From positions 141,987 to 205,986 of the forward strand of contig CAJNOL010000160.1 of the NCBI GenBank assembly GCA_905250125.1: a DNA stretch of 64,000 bases, read 5' to 3'. Source of the stretch: Rotaria sordida. Its lineage: Eukaryota; Rotifera; Eurotatoria; Philodinida; Philodinidae. The translations under genes were made by a program, and so were the position numbers. Shown piece by piece: positions 1-10,457 of the stretch (position 1 is its first letter; the number at the start of each line of letters is the position of its first letter). The notes under the pieces are model-generated. The model had not been told where the DNA came from, did no database searches, and saw only the letters and a program-made list of their open reading frames with translations.

Positions 1-64
1 GTTATCGTAATGGATATCAAAGTGTTTAAATTTAACATTAAAAATACGTGACATTTTTTGATTT

Positions 65-345
65 TATTTTATTTTTCTTTTTCTTTTTTTTGCTACTGAA
101 ATCTTTTCATTTATCTCATTGTGTTTAGAAATCTGAAGGTCTTTTTCTTTTTTTGAGTCAATTGCACCTATGTTCTTTATGTACAAATCGACTAACTTCT
201 TCGTTTGTTTTCTTTCTTTTCTTTTTCATTAGAAGTTCTACGCTTTTAAATCAAGATGTTTATAATGTTCAAAAAAGATTATTAGAAACTCATACTGACG
301 CGTTATGTTTTCTTTTTCTTTTTCTTTTTTTTTTTCGTTCATTGA
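65..345. repeat. Pyrimidine-rich low-complexity DNA
   Basis: Runs of T interrupted by single C's dominate the plus strand. Apparent reading frames here consist of Phe/Leu/Ser runs and are not credible genes. The rest of 346-1065 is plain AT-rich DNA in which I see nothing else. Confidence 0.6.
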
Positions 346-1065
346 ACAATAAACAAGCATTTTCCCTTATTTTTGTGAGATATTTTAAAAGTATGATGAT
401 TCAGAGATAGTCATGACAATTGTTTGAAAGAAAAGATAAATAGACGCATATGTTTTAATGACTACATTTACTATTTAACAAAGAAAAAAGGAAAGGAGTC
501 ATACGTTTACGTTTGCCAGATAAAAAGAATGCAAGTAGATATACGAAGCATCTGACGTGTCTGGCAGACACATCAATAAATTCAAAGTCAAACTAAAAAT
601 AGAAATAGAAATAAAAATCAAATGTTTCTTTGTCAAGGAAAAAGAAAGAAAGAAATATGATTCGATATTTGCCGTGCATAGTGGAAAACTTAATAAATCA
701 TTTTAATTGTTGATTTTGTTATCGAAGGTCTTTAAATACAAATTAAACTATTGAATATTATCATTCTATGAAATCAATACATCATACAAATGGACGAAAA
801 AAAGAAAAGAAAATGAATAAGTGTCGATAAGTTAAAGATAAAATATTCAATGTTAGTGAGAAAGAAAGAAGAATCTGTGAAGTTTATTGATGTTATTAAC
901 ATATCTGCATACAATCAAAAGTCCGCTTTTATATTATTAATAATAACTATTTAATTCTTTGGTCGTTCTAGATGAATGAAAGATAATGTAATTTATCGAC
1001 TTCTTTACATGTCATTATATTTTTTCCAAAATACAAATATCTCGTACGAGAAAATCTTGTCAGAT

Positions 1066-1600
1066 GTCAAATCGCTTTTCGACCAAGACGATGTTCATTT
1101 GACGAGTAATAGAAAAGTCTAGAATGGCTTGGTTTATCGGATTTTCGTTCTTGATATATCGAAATTTTACTAGATTTTTTAACAAAAGCTGTGATCACGT
1201 GGAAAATCAACTTTTGAGTTTCGACTTCAAACTTTGCATGAACACAGTTTTTAATGAGATTAGTTGATTGTAAAAGTTTTAGCTTTTCTACTATTTCCGT
1301 TCTGGAGATGACCAAAATTTACTTTTACACATGAAAAAATTCCGAATATTGAATATTTCAGGACACGAGATACTTGAAAATTTACAACTTGTACAATCAA
1401 CAAATCTTATTAAAAACTTTGTTCATGCAAAGTTTGAAATCGAAACTCAAAAGTCGATTTTCCACGTGATCGCAACTTTTGTTAAAAAAATCTAGTAAAA
1501 TTTCGATATCTCCAGAGCAAACGTCCGAAAAATCAAACTATTCTAGACATTTCTACTGCTCATTAAATGAACGTCGTCTTGGCCGAAAAACAATTTGGCA
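1066..1600. repeat. Foldback (long inverted repeat) element, copy 1
   Basis: The segment 1066-1320 reappears as its imperfect reverse complement at about 1335-1590, with a short spacer. Shared landmarks are the left motif ATCACGTGGAAAATC and the right motif GATTTTCCACGTGAT, and outer ends like TTTTCGACCAAGACG and CGTCTTGGCCGAAAA. It has no coding capacity. The core with 'tttcgacttcaaactttgc' resembles other foldbacks near 26.4, 28.4, 37.0 and 58.5 kb, suggesting one dispersed MITE-like family. Confidence 0.8.
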
Positions 1601-2214
1601 CCTAGAGATGCTTCTTCATGAGCTCTGTGTAGAGTACAAAAGTATGACCGAATAGGCTGTTTAACTCTTGATCAAAGTATAATAGGACAATTTAGTTGTT
1701 TTTTTTCTTTTTGTGTTCTGAGCTCAAATTTCTTTGAGAAGAAGCAATTTGGGGTTTATCGTTTCGTAAAGATGGTTAAGATGTCGGACGTTCGATTGTT
1801 AAAGATAAAATTTATGTACAAGAAATGATGAGTCCTCGTTGAATAAACTAATGAATGACTATATTATTATTCGTAAAAGATTCATTTTTTGTTCCGAGGT
1901 GAAAAAATAAGAATTCAAATACAGTGTTAAAATAAAAACAATCAGAAAGCATCAATAGTTGCTAGAATTTGAAATGAGAAGAAGTTTTACATCAGGATTG
2001 TTAGCTCCAAGATACAACCCATCAAAGGTAGCGTCACTTTCAATATATTGTATCCTGAGCTGCCAATTTTGCTTTGTATTTTAATTTTGATATAAACAAT
2101 TATGGTATGAGTGTGAACGTGAATGAAGAGAAGATTCCAAATCCACAGCCACCAGCACACATACACACACAAACGCCACTCAGAACGACACAAGTAAACT
2201 AGACTTTTTCAAAA

Positions 2215-2390
2215 AGAGCTCAGTTCCTGGTAGGGATGTGCGGTGTCGGTGATAAAACCGAAAAAACTGACACTGACGTCACTGGAACACCGATGACCAG
2301 TATATCACGGATCACTGATGCGCTGACATCCTCGGCGTCACTGGTGACTCAAGCACACTGACTCTACTGATCTCTCGTAATTAGTTGTTA
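2215..2390. repeat. GC-richer segment of unknown nature
   Basis: A local rise in GC begins with TAGGGATGTGCGG, which resembles the end of some hAT elements, followed by reiterated short words such as CACTGA, GTCACTGG and their complements. I find no partner terminal repeat and no open frame. It may be an eroded transposon end. Confidence 0.35.
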
Positions 2391-2949
2391 TATGATATTG
2401 CAAGATATGTGCTTGAAATAAACACACAACAATCATAAACTAGATATACGTGTTCTTTCACGAGGAGTAATGGCTTTATTTTTAGAAACGTAAAGAAGAA
2501 TAATATATCTTCGTCGAAGAATTAGATAATATGTTATACGTGAAAATCTCCGACAAAAAAACACATAAATGAATGGATATTGTAGAAAGACAATTTTGCG
2601 AAAATAAAAGTAAATGCGTCTTTAAAGATCAAGGTTAAATAAAATGAAAATGTGGGATAGAATAAAACACATATTAAAGAGAATCAAATATAGATAGTAA
2701 TAAACAAAAATTATAATATTATCTATGGTGTGGGTCATCATTTACCTAACGGCTATGACAATATTAACACGATTGAGTTTAGTTTAACTAATGAAAATAT
2801 CAAATGAATGAATAACTGGGCATATTCCACCAGCATTGCTAAATTGACAGAGTAGAATTTCATAAAGGAAATACTCCATCAATACTCTGATTAGATGTTA
2901 GTTATACAGAACATTTGATATTCTGCTGAAGGCAGCTATCAGTCGCTGT

Positions 2950-3112
2950 GAAGACCCATGAAGGGTGCCTGCCACGGTCTGTGATGGACCCGTTCCTGTC
3001 TGTCACAGTCTGTGATGGGTCCAGGCCGTGTCTGTGACGGCGGCGAGTGTTGGTGTGGATGATGACGCTCTTTTCATTCACACCCACCCACACCCCACAC
3101 CCACACCCTCAT
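2950..3112. repeat. GC-rich minisatellite-like segment
   Basis: The words CGGTCTGTGATGGA, CAGTCTGTGATGGG and GTGTCTGTGACGG repeat in tandem, followed by a run of CACACCCACC. Composition is sharply unlike the flanks. The short open frame on the minus strand is a by-product of the repeat. I see no gene in the rest of 1601-3665. Confidence 0.5.
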
Positions 3113-3665
3113 AAAATTCTAACCTATAGAAAAAATTTGTCGTATTTTCATCGATAAGTGGCATGACAGAGATTAAGAAACATTCAGAGTTATAACTAAA
3201 AAGAAGAATTTATCAGAACTTGAAACAAGTTGACATTACTGTGTTGAAAATGATAAAAAAGGACTTTTGAGCAAAATTAGGGAAAATCAATGATAAAGAA
3301 CTATTTTCAATTATTTGACTATATGATTTCTTATGTTCGTCATGCTCATGTTTTATGTAACAAACTTAAAAAACAAACTTGAGCAGAGAAGGAGGGTGCG
3401 GGTATGGATCTTACTTTCGCCTACACCCATACTCGTTCAAAAAGATAAAAATCTTCTAGACTTTGGCTGAAAGAAGCTCAATAATTAGAATCATCCTACC
3501 TGCACTGCGAATGAAGTTTTGGCTCCTGCTTATCTTTATTTGGAATTGAAAGCTTTTGATCTCTTCAGATCAGCAATGCACAGAAATTATGCCATATGAA
3601 CATGCTTTCGTCGATCGGTCGACAGTGTTAGCTTTTCTCTAGTGAGAGAGATGAACTGCATTTTG

Positions 3666-4169
3666 CTAATGAATGAACAGCTCTTTTTCGTTGATCTGGG
3701 CAGAGAAGTAGGTTAGGCTAACGGTATCATTACTCGTTTCAAAGCTATCCATACCTCGACATGTCTGATTTCGGACGTTGCTGATCAATTGAGATATTTT
3801 TTCCTCTTCTTTCCCATCGTTTGATTCTTCGCTGACTATTAATCGAGCGTTTTCTCCGTTCTTCTTTTTTCCATTACTTTCTGATTCATTTTCTTCTTCA
3901 ATTCGACCAGAACAATCCACACTTCTCGATTGTTCGAGTGGTTCTCGAATATGCCTATAAAGTTTGTCAATATCCACGAGTTTACATTTACGCAATATAT
4001 GACGCAACTCTGGGAAAGACATGAGTAGATGCGAGACATTTGAGTACATGCATATAACACAAAGGGTTCCGTGAGCGCAATGGAGAGCGAAAAGTTCTGC
4101 TTGTAAAGAATCAGCTATACGCGGTGCTCTATTGCTGATAATGACGAGGCAGTACCAGGATTTTGTCAG
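3666..4169 (-). CDS. Probable terminal exon of an unrecognised protein
   Basis: From an acceptor-like TGTAG at 4170-4174 (minus strand) a frame stays open for 167 codons to the stop at 3666; the first internal Met is at 4049. The first half is Leu/Cys-rich (ALHCAHGTLCVICMYSNVSH, then a basic-leucine stretch) and the second half is a charged, Glu/Ser/Lys-rich linker. Base composition is clearly less AT-rich than the neighbouring intergenic DNA, which supports coding. It lies just downstream of the neprilysin gene on the same strand. I cannot name the family and cannot find upstream exons with confidence; a chance frame or decayed transposon is possible. Confidence 0.3.
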   Translation of the reverse strand: MTKSWYCLVIISNRAPRIADSLQAELFALHCAHGTLCVICMYSNVSHLLMSFPELRHILRKCKLVDIDKLYRHIREPLEQSRSVDCSGRIEEENESESNGKKKNGENARLIVSEESNDGKEEEKISQLISNVRNQTCRGMDSFETSNDTVSLTYFSAQINEKELFIH

Positions 4170-4633
4170 CTACATTTTGAGAGTGGATGGGTAAAAAGAA
4201 AGAAGGATATATACATCCACCCATTTTCAAAGACAAGCACAGTTGAGTTTGATATTAGCATATATTCAGCCTACAAATGCTCCTTTAAATAGACTTTCAG
4301 TACAATTCATACGGGACTGATGTATGAAACCTACGATAGAATATTTAATTCATTTCTTTTCGATATATTCCATTGATTTTCTTGGAAGAAGAACTTGCTA
4401 CTCTCGGTGGCTCGTATCACGACAAGAACAAAGTATATTGATGACAGTGAAGATTCTGATTCGACGATTTACTTACTGAAATACCACTATCTTTGATTCT
4501 CAATTGGAAACATTTCTACCTTTGTCAAAATCATCCAGATTTACAAATTGTTCTTAAGTCACTTGCAAATTTTAACATTTTTTCCTTACTTTATTGAATC
4601 ATCTGAAGATTCGATTGATCAAGCAGCACTATT

Positions 4634-4639
4634 TTTATT
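4634..4639 (-). terminator. Poly(A) signal for the neprilysin gene
   Basis: AATAAA on the minus strand lies about 117 nt beyond the neprilysin stop codon, a usual distance for 3'-end formation. Confidence 0.45.
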
Positions 4640-4755
4640 AAGTTTTCGAATATTTGAAATAAGCTATTCTTAATTACAATATTAAGCAACCGAAATATTT
4701 TTGTATATTCCCTGTGTTATCGTACTATAAAACTACTATAAATGAATACGCTCTA

Positions 4756-7700
4756 CTACCAAACACTACACTTGTCTTTCCGACTGTTTCCTTGACCTGG
4801 TGTACAGCCAAATGCTCGATCGAATTCATCGAAATTTGATGTTGGGCCAGTCACTCTGAATATCACAACAAATTCAATCATCATCAAATTAACCATGGGA
4901 AAAAAATACCTGAATTGATCCAATGAATGAACATCTATTCGAAGACGATTAACTGCATAGGCATTCGTCATCTTAATACACCAGTTATAAGCATAATTGA
5001 TAAAGAACAATTGTTCCGAAGAATATTTCTGAAGACCAGGTAATCTTTTGTCAACATTCTTATTGTTTGCTGCCCATTTTTGATAGGCCTGAAACAAAAC
5101 AATATTTTCTCAAATTATTACATTTAGTATCACATAGACAAATGACATATTTATCAAACAATCTCAAAAACGTTGCATCATAGATTATAGCATGTTTGCT
5201 AATAACTCAAATATACTTACAAAAAATGCACCTCTAAGACCACCATTGTCAGCAATATCTTCACCTTGTGTTAGATTTCCATCTGCCTAATGAATGTTAA
5301 AATAAAAGTAATTTATTCAATTCAACAAACTTAAGATGAAAACCTAACTTGCATATCGATCTGTGTCACTGTATAGTTGCTGTACTGATTGATAATACAT
5401 GTCTTGCGTTCGTTAAACTTTTTGATTGTTTCTTCTGTCCACCATGGAATGCGATTTCCATCTTTGTCGAATTGTCGGCCAGTATCATCGAACCCATGTG
5501 TAACTTCGTGTCCAATCACATACCCAATTCCTAAATTAGTACATGTGATAAAAGGATTCATACTGAGTTTTCCAATGAACATATAGTACAGTAAGTCAAA
5601 TGTTTTTTAAACGAAACATTAGACAATTTTTTTTTCGTGGAAATGTGAAAATCGAAAAATATCAAGATTTTCCTTGCAACGAAATTTAGAAAAGTCTTTA
5701 CTTGATATTAACCATATGTAAAAGGATTTGCTTTCTAATATAAATTTTTTTATCTTTTAGTCCAATTAATAATATTTCTTGCCTTATTTGAAACAAATTC
5801 TGTTTATGTTTTGATCTTCAAAATCTTTTCAATATTCACGTGAACAAATATAATACACTATGTTACACTATTATTTGTTTGTTTTTTAAATGCGTAAAAA
5901 TTGTCAAATATTTGGTCGAGAAAATTTCAGTTCTACTGTAGTCCTATGAGTTCAAAATTTAATGCTTACCACCATAATTGAGATACCTAGTAGATAAACA
6001 GAATAGTTAAATCAATTACGAAACAATAAACAGAGAGAATAATTACTTGGGTGCATCCTTATTAAAGAAAGGTATTTGTAAAATACCAGCCGGAAAACCT
6101 GAAGTATAAAAGAAAACATATATTCGTATGTCGTATAAAGGTAATGTAGAAGATCAATGAACATACTGATTCGATTTGTTGATGGATCATAAAAGGCGTT
6201 TACAACACTGGGTGCAGAGTATTCATCCCAGTCTTTTTTGTCGACAGGTTTTCGCAGTAGTTGAAAATTTTCCTTGGCAAATATTTCAAGCAATTTGAGA
6301 ATGTTTCTAATGTAGGATGAGTTGAAAGTGTACTATATTAAAAAATATGCAGTAGAGAAGAGAAGTTGACTTTTCTATTGAAAACGTTATAAGGATAGTT
6401 TCTCTAAGATTTCGAATGATTTTACAATCGTCATGAAGAAATCTTATACCACATTTATAATAATGCATAGCGGGATCAAAGCGGTAGAATCTCATATATA
6501 CACTTCAACACTTATTACATTGCTTACCTCAGCATAATCTTTGTCGAGTTTCGTATTATTATCGCTGGCCAAATAGTCAGGATAACCAATATGCTGATCT
6601 ATACTTTTGGCCTATATTCTCATGATTTCATTTTGATTATCATTTGTTTTCTAGATTTACCTTCTCGATGGCTTTTGTTTTTGATTCAACATCCATCCAA
6701 GTAGATCCTTGAAGCATTTCGATGAATGCATCTCGGATATTATTGATCATTTCAAGAGACTTTAAAAATACCAAAATATCAATAAACACGATATACGTTT
6801 AAACAAACCTCATTGAAAGCATTTTCGTCAAAATATTTTTTAATGTAGAGTTTTGAGACAGCAAAACCTAGGATACGATTGACAAAACTGCCACATCTTG
6901 CTGTACGTGGTCGTTCGGTATTCGTACCACGAAAGATTCGATCAAATCGTTGTCTGATAATTCGAATATGTTGTGGCATATCCGAAGTTCGACTCAGTAT
7001 GAAACGCCAAACCATATAATTTTGTATGGTTCGTGGTGAAGCTCGTTGAAGGATCAATGAAACATTATTCAAATACTCGATTTCACTAATGGCTACAACG
7101 TCTGTATCTTGTAAAGTCACATTGCCTAATAGATAGGAACGACGAACATAATCGGTGAAATCAAACTATATAAATACATGATAGTACAGAAAGGAAGATG
7201 AGAGAGAAAAAGAAAAATGAAACTGACTGTGGTGTTGAATGTTAATGAAAGATTGTTGAATGTAGTTCGAACAGTTTCATCATAGCGTGCTCGTTGTTCG
7301 TCATCTGTCCAATGATACTATGAAGAATAAGGAAATAGAAATTATTGTATCGATGAGAAAAAAAAGATATTGATTACCTTTGATATATTCTTTTCAAATT
7401 CGAAAATATCATTGACATCCTGATCAATCATTGATGTGTCATTTCCTAATGCCATAGCCAACTCGCGTATTAGCTGTCGATAAGCAATCGTGATATTTGT
7501 TTCATTGGCATAGTATTGCTTTTGTCCTAGTGCAAGATCACTTTGTCCGATCTATAATGGTTAATAAGATCTGTATCCTTAGTAACATGAAAATATCATC
7601 ACATTTCTATGAGTTAGATGCTAAATCAATTTTTTATGTACACTGAACGTGTGGCTAGTATTAACTATTCTCGTTTAGATTCCTGCTCACACCACGTATT

Positions 7701-8877
7701 CGATATTATTGACGGAAAAAAATTCTCTCAATGAGAATGTGATGTTGATGACTTATTTAGAGAACTTGAATATTCCACGACTAGAAGCTCGCTAACACTC
7801 AGTACAGTTTGACTTCTTGTTAGGTTTTGAAATATTATGTGTTATACACTTTTCTGAAACACATATAAGCATTAAAGTTTTTTTTATGAGATTCCAATTG
7901 TGGTGATCAAAAACGACTGCTCAAATAGACTAATCAGTGCATTAATCGACTCGATTGCTGCTTGGATATCCCGGTAATTTTATGCCTACATCTATGTTGA
8001 GATCGGTCATTAGACGTACTTCAATATTGTACATTGTCGAGTTTTCTTCACTGACTACTGTGTTTACTCGATAGATAATATTATAAGCATATTTTCGCAG
8101 TTTCAAAAAGAGATTTGACAAATCAAACGTTGAACTACTCCATGATGAACCTTGAAGTATGGGCCAACCACCCAATTCTGTATTGACCAATGAAAGAATA
8201 GGATCAACACCAGTAGCCTCTATGTCTGCTTCATCTATGCAGGATTTGTACAAGAGGCGAGCATTGACAACGGCTTTGGGCTCGTTGGTATCGTTCGCAG
8301 GCAGCGATGATAGAAGATCTATGACATCCACAAAGAAACAATGCTACATAGATCTCATTCATGCATACCTATAACGTTATAATACAATTGCGTTCGCAAC
8401 AAATTGAAAGGACTCTGTGCACTGACTAGAACAAAAAAAGCAAAGAAAAATTTCAATCCATATGAACGAGAAGTTACTGCTAACCATCATCAGGTATTCT
8501 TGTATTTTTAATCCATGTTCCACAGGCAAAATGAAAAAAATCTTCGCATGGTTCAACTGTTTCATCGATACTTTCAATTAGGTAATTGGCTGGAAAGTAG
8601 ACGATTACATTTCCTTGATTTGTTTTAGAAAACAATATATACCTGCTTTGACACAATAGGGAGTGAAACATACATCTTAATAGAATGAAATCATGCAATT
8701 ATCAGATTTCATTTTCAAAATAAGAAAAATACCATCTGTAGTCGTCGCTAATGGTAAAGTTCTGTTTTCTGTTGTTATTGTTTTCCTGGTTTTTTCGACA
8801 CCATAAAGTATAATGAACACAATTGTAGTAATGACAAATATTCCAACAAGACGACCGAGCAGTTTGGTAGGTGTCAT
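4756..8877 (-). CDS. Neprilysin-like M13 zinc metallopeptidase, 17 exons
   Basis: Type II membrane endopeptidase of the neprilysin/ECE family, which cleaves small extracellular peptides. Exons (minus strand): 8733-8877, 8643-8675, 8485-8589, 8369-8425, 8020-8318, 7378-7551, 7228-7317, 6809-7165, 6661-6759, 6528-6611, 6167-6332, 6047-6098, 5970-5986, 5349-5530, 5221-5286, 4910-5088, 4756-4855. All phases agree and give about 734 residues, near the family's 750. A short cytoplasmic tail precedes a membrane anchor (about residues 8-26). The ectodomain starts with the conserved Cys-rich segment ([15 protein letters not shown]). Catalytic parts are intact: NAFY substrate motif, zinc site HEVTH (about 567-571), GEDIAD with the third ligand Glu (about 629; most relatives have GENIAD), His in VHSLDQF (about 696), and the C-terminal CSVW. 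For the 8020 donor I chose GTACGT because it restores the NST..YNIE-IGQ..L..YY alignment; weaker donors lie at 7990 and 7951. Confidence 0.9.
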
Positions 8878-9309
8878 AAAGCGAGATGTACTATTCAGTA
8901 ACTGACTATAACATAATAAATTTATCTTGTACTGCCATCAGACAGATAGTTAGAATATTTTTCTAGAAGGCCTGGCATGGTGAAAGTAGTTTCGATCGTA
9001 TAAACTTATTTTTTTTCTGCACTCACTTCAGGTGCTTTTTTTTATGAAGGACTCAGTTTACCCAACAACTATATTCCGACACGTTCCTTCGTTTTATCTT
9101 TCTAACGATTATTTCTGCCATTAGCAGTACATCAGAATAAGAATAATAAATGTACATACCTTCTTGTTTCTGTCAAAATTGGGGTTATCACCTTCATGAG
9201 TCAAGACTGTTCACGTATGTCAACTTGTTTGAAAGGTTTCAACTACAAATACGAAAAAGGTTAATAAATGTGTCTTAAGCCATCATAAGATACCGTTTCT
9301 CTGAAATAT

Positions 9310-9632
9310 GGATGCAACCATTCCTGATTTTTGACACTAAAAATCGTTCACTTGCGGTACATAGAACCATCAATTTCGGCCAATTCTTCGAATGATACCG
9401 ACTCAATTTTGATTGTTCTATCTGATGCCATTGTCGAATTCGACGAATAAAAGATGAAAGAATTGGTCGGAATTAGCTGAAAATCTTAAAGTTTTCGTCA
9501 ATTTCTGACAATGGCATCCAATAGAACGATCAAAATTGAGTGGGTATCACTCGAAGAATTGATCGGAATTCACGGTTCCACGTACAGAAAATGAGCGATT
9601 TCAGTGCCAGAAATTAGGATTTGGTGCATCCC
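9310..9632. repeat. Foldback element
   Basis: Arms run roughly 9310-9435 and 9510-9632 in inverted orientation. GGATGCAACCATTCCTGAT at the left end pairs with ATTAGGATTTGGTGCATCC at the right, and GATGCCATTGTCG pairs with TGACAATGGCATC at the centre. It is non-coding and MITE-like. Confidence 0.8.
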
Positions 9633-9734
9633 TACTCTGCAATGCCAAATTTCCCGTCAAACCAGTTTTTTTAAAATGGTTATTTACATTATTTTTGTGC
9701 ATCTCTATAGCTTAGTGTTATTCATGTGAATAAT

Positions 9735-9862
9735 CAAATATTACAATATAAAGAGCAATATCAAATGTTACAACATAAACAACAAAGTTAAATGTTACAA
9801 GATAGAGAGCCCAATTAAATGTTACAAGATAGAGAACCCAATTAAATGTTACAACATAACCT
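9735..9862. repeat. Tandem array of about 30-bp units
   Basis: Four to five imperfect copies of a unit like AATTAAATGTTACAAGATAG follow each other, the last two copies almost identical. This is a short minisatellite. Confidence 0.7.
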
Positions 9863-10457
9863 ATGTAAAAAACGATCAAATAATCAGATTAAAACTGATT
9901 TTTCCAACAATAATTACAAAAAATCGATTAAATGTGCCATTTTCACATTTAATTTAATGATATAATCAATTATAACAGACTTTGATATGCCATAATCAAT
10001 TAAAATCGATTTCTCGCAGGAAAATCTTTTAAATCAAGTAAAAAATCGACTCGATTTTAATAGATTTCAAGATTAATCTATAATAATCTATTACTTTTGG
10101 AATGATCAAAATAATCGATTAGAAATCTAATTAATTTTGATTGATTTTAATCAACTCCTGATGTAATTGCGCCATCTCAGCTAGGAACAATTTCTATAGA
10201 ACTTTTGTTTTCGTTGTAATAATTTATTGTTTCTCAATTATAGATACTATTATTGATAATGATGGCTTAGTCCGTCGAAATAAGTATTAATAAACTCAAT
10301 ATTTAATTATTTTATTTAAAATCGCTGTCATCTTTTCATTTATTCTTAAAATATTGTGCTTAACAAAGACTCTGTTCATTATTAATATTTTGAAGTTAAG
10401 AAAGAAATATAATTTTCTATTCGTTTATAACAACATTAATTTAATCTCGTTGAATTA

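Larger units (their letters stand above)
8878..10457. other. Intergenic region between neprilysin and the BTB gene
   Basis: It holds the neprilysin 5' region, a foldback element, a short tandem array and about 280 bp (9870-10150) rich in the words AATCGATT and ATTAAAAT in both orientations. No coding exon is visible. The neprilysin promoter must lie here, but I see no recognisable core element. Confidence 0.4.

Noticed and set aside
153..410. 85-residue Phe/Leu-rich frame
   Set aside because: Encoded by a T/C-rich low-complexity stretch with no splice context or homology.
2902..3093. Minus-strand frame in GC-rich minisatellite
   Set aside because: Arises from tandem repeat units; no start context or homology.
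6307..6495. Minus-strand frame with [11 protein letters not shown] inside the neprilysin gene
   Set aside because: At first it looked like an exon, but phases fail; the acceptor at 6333-6334 gives [12 protein letters not shown], which fits the M13 family, so this frame is intronic.
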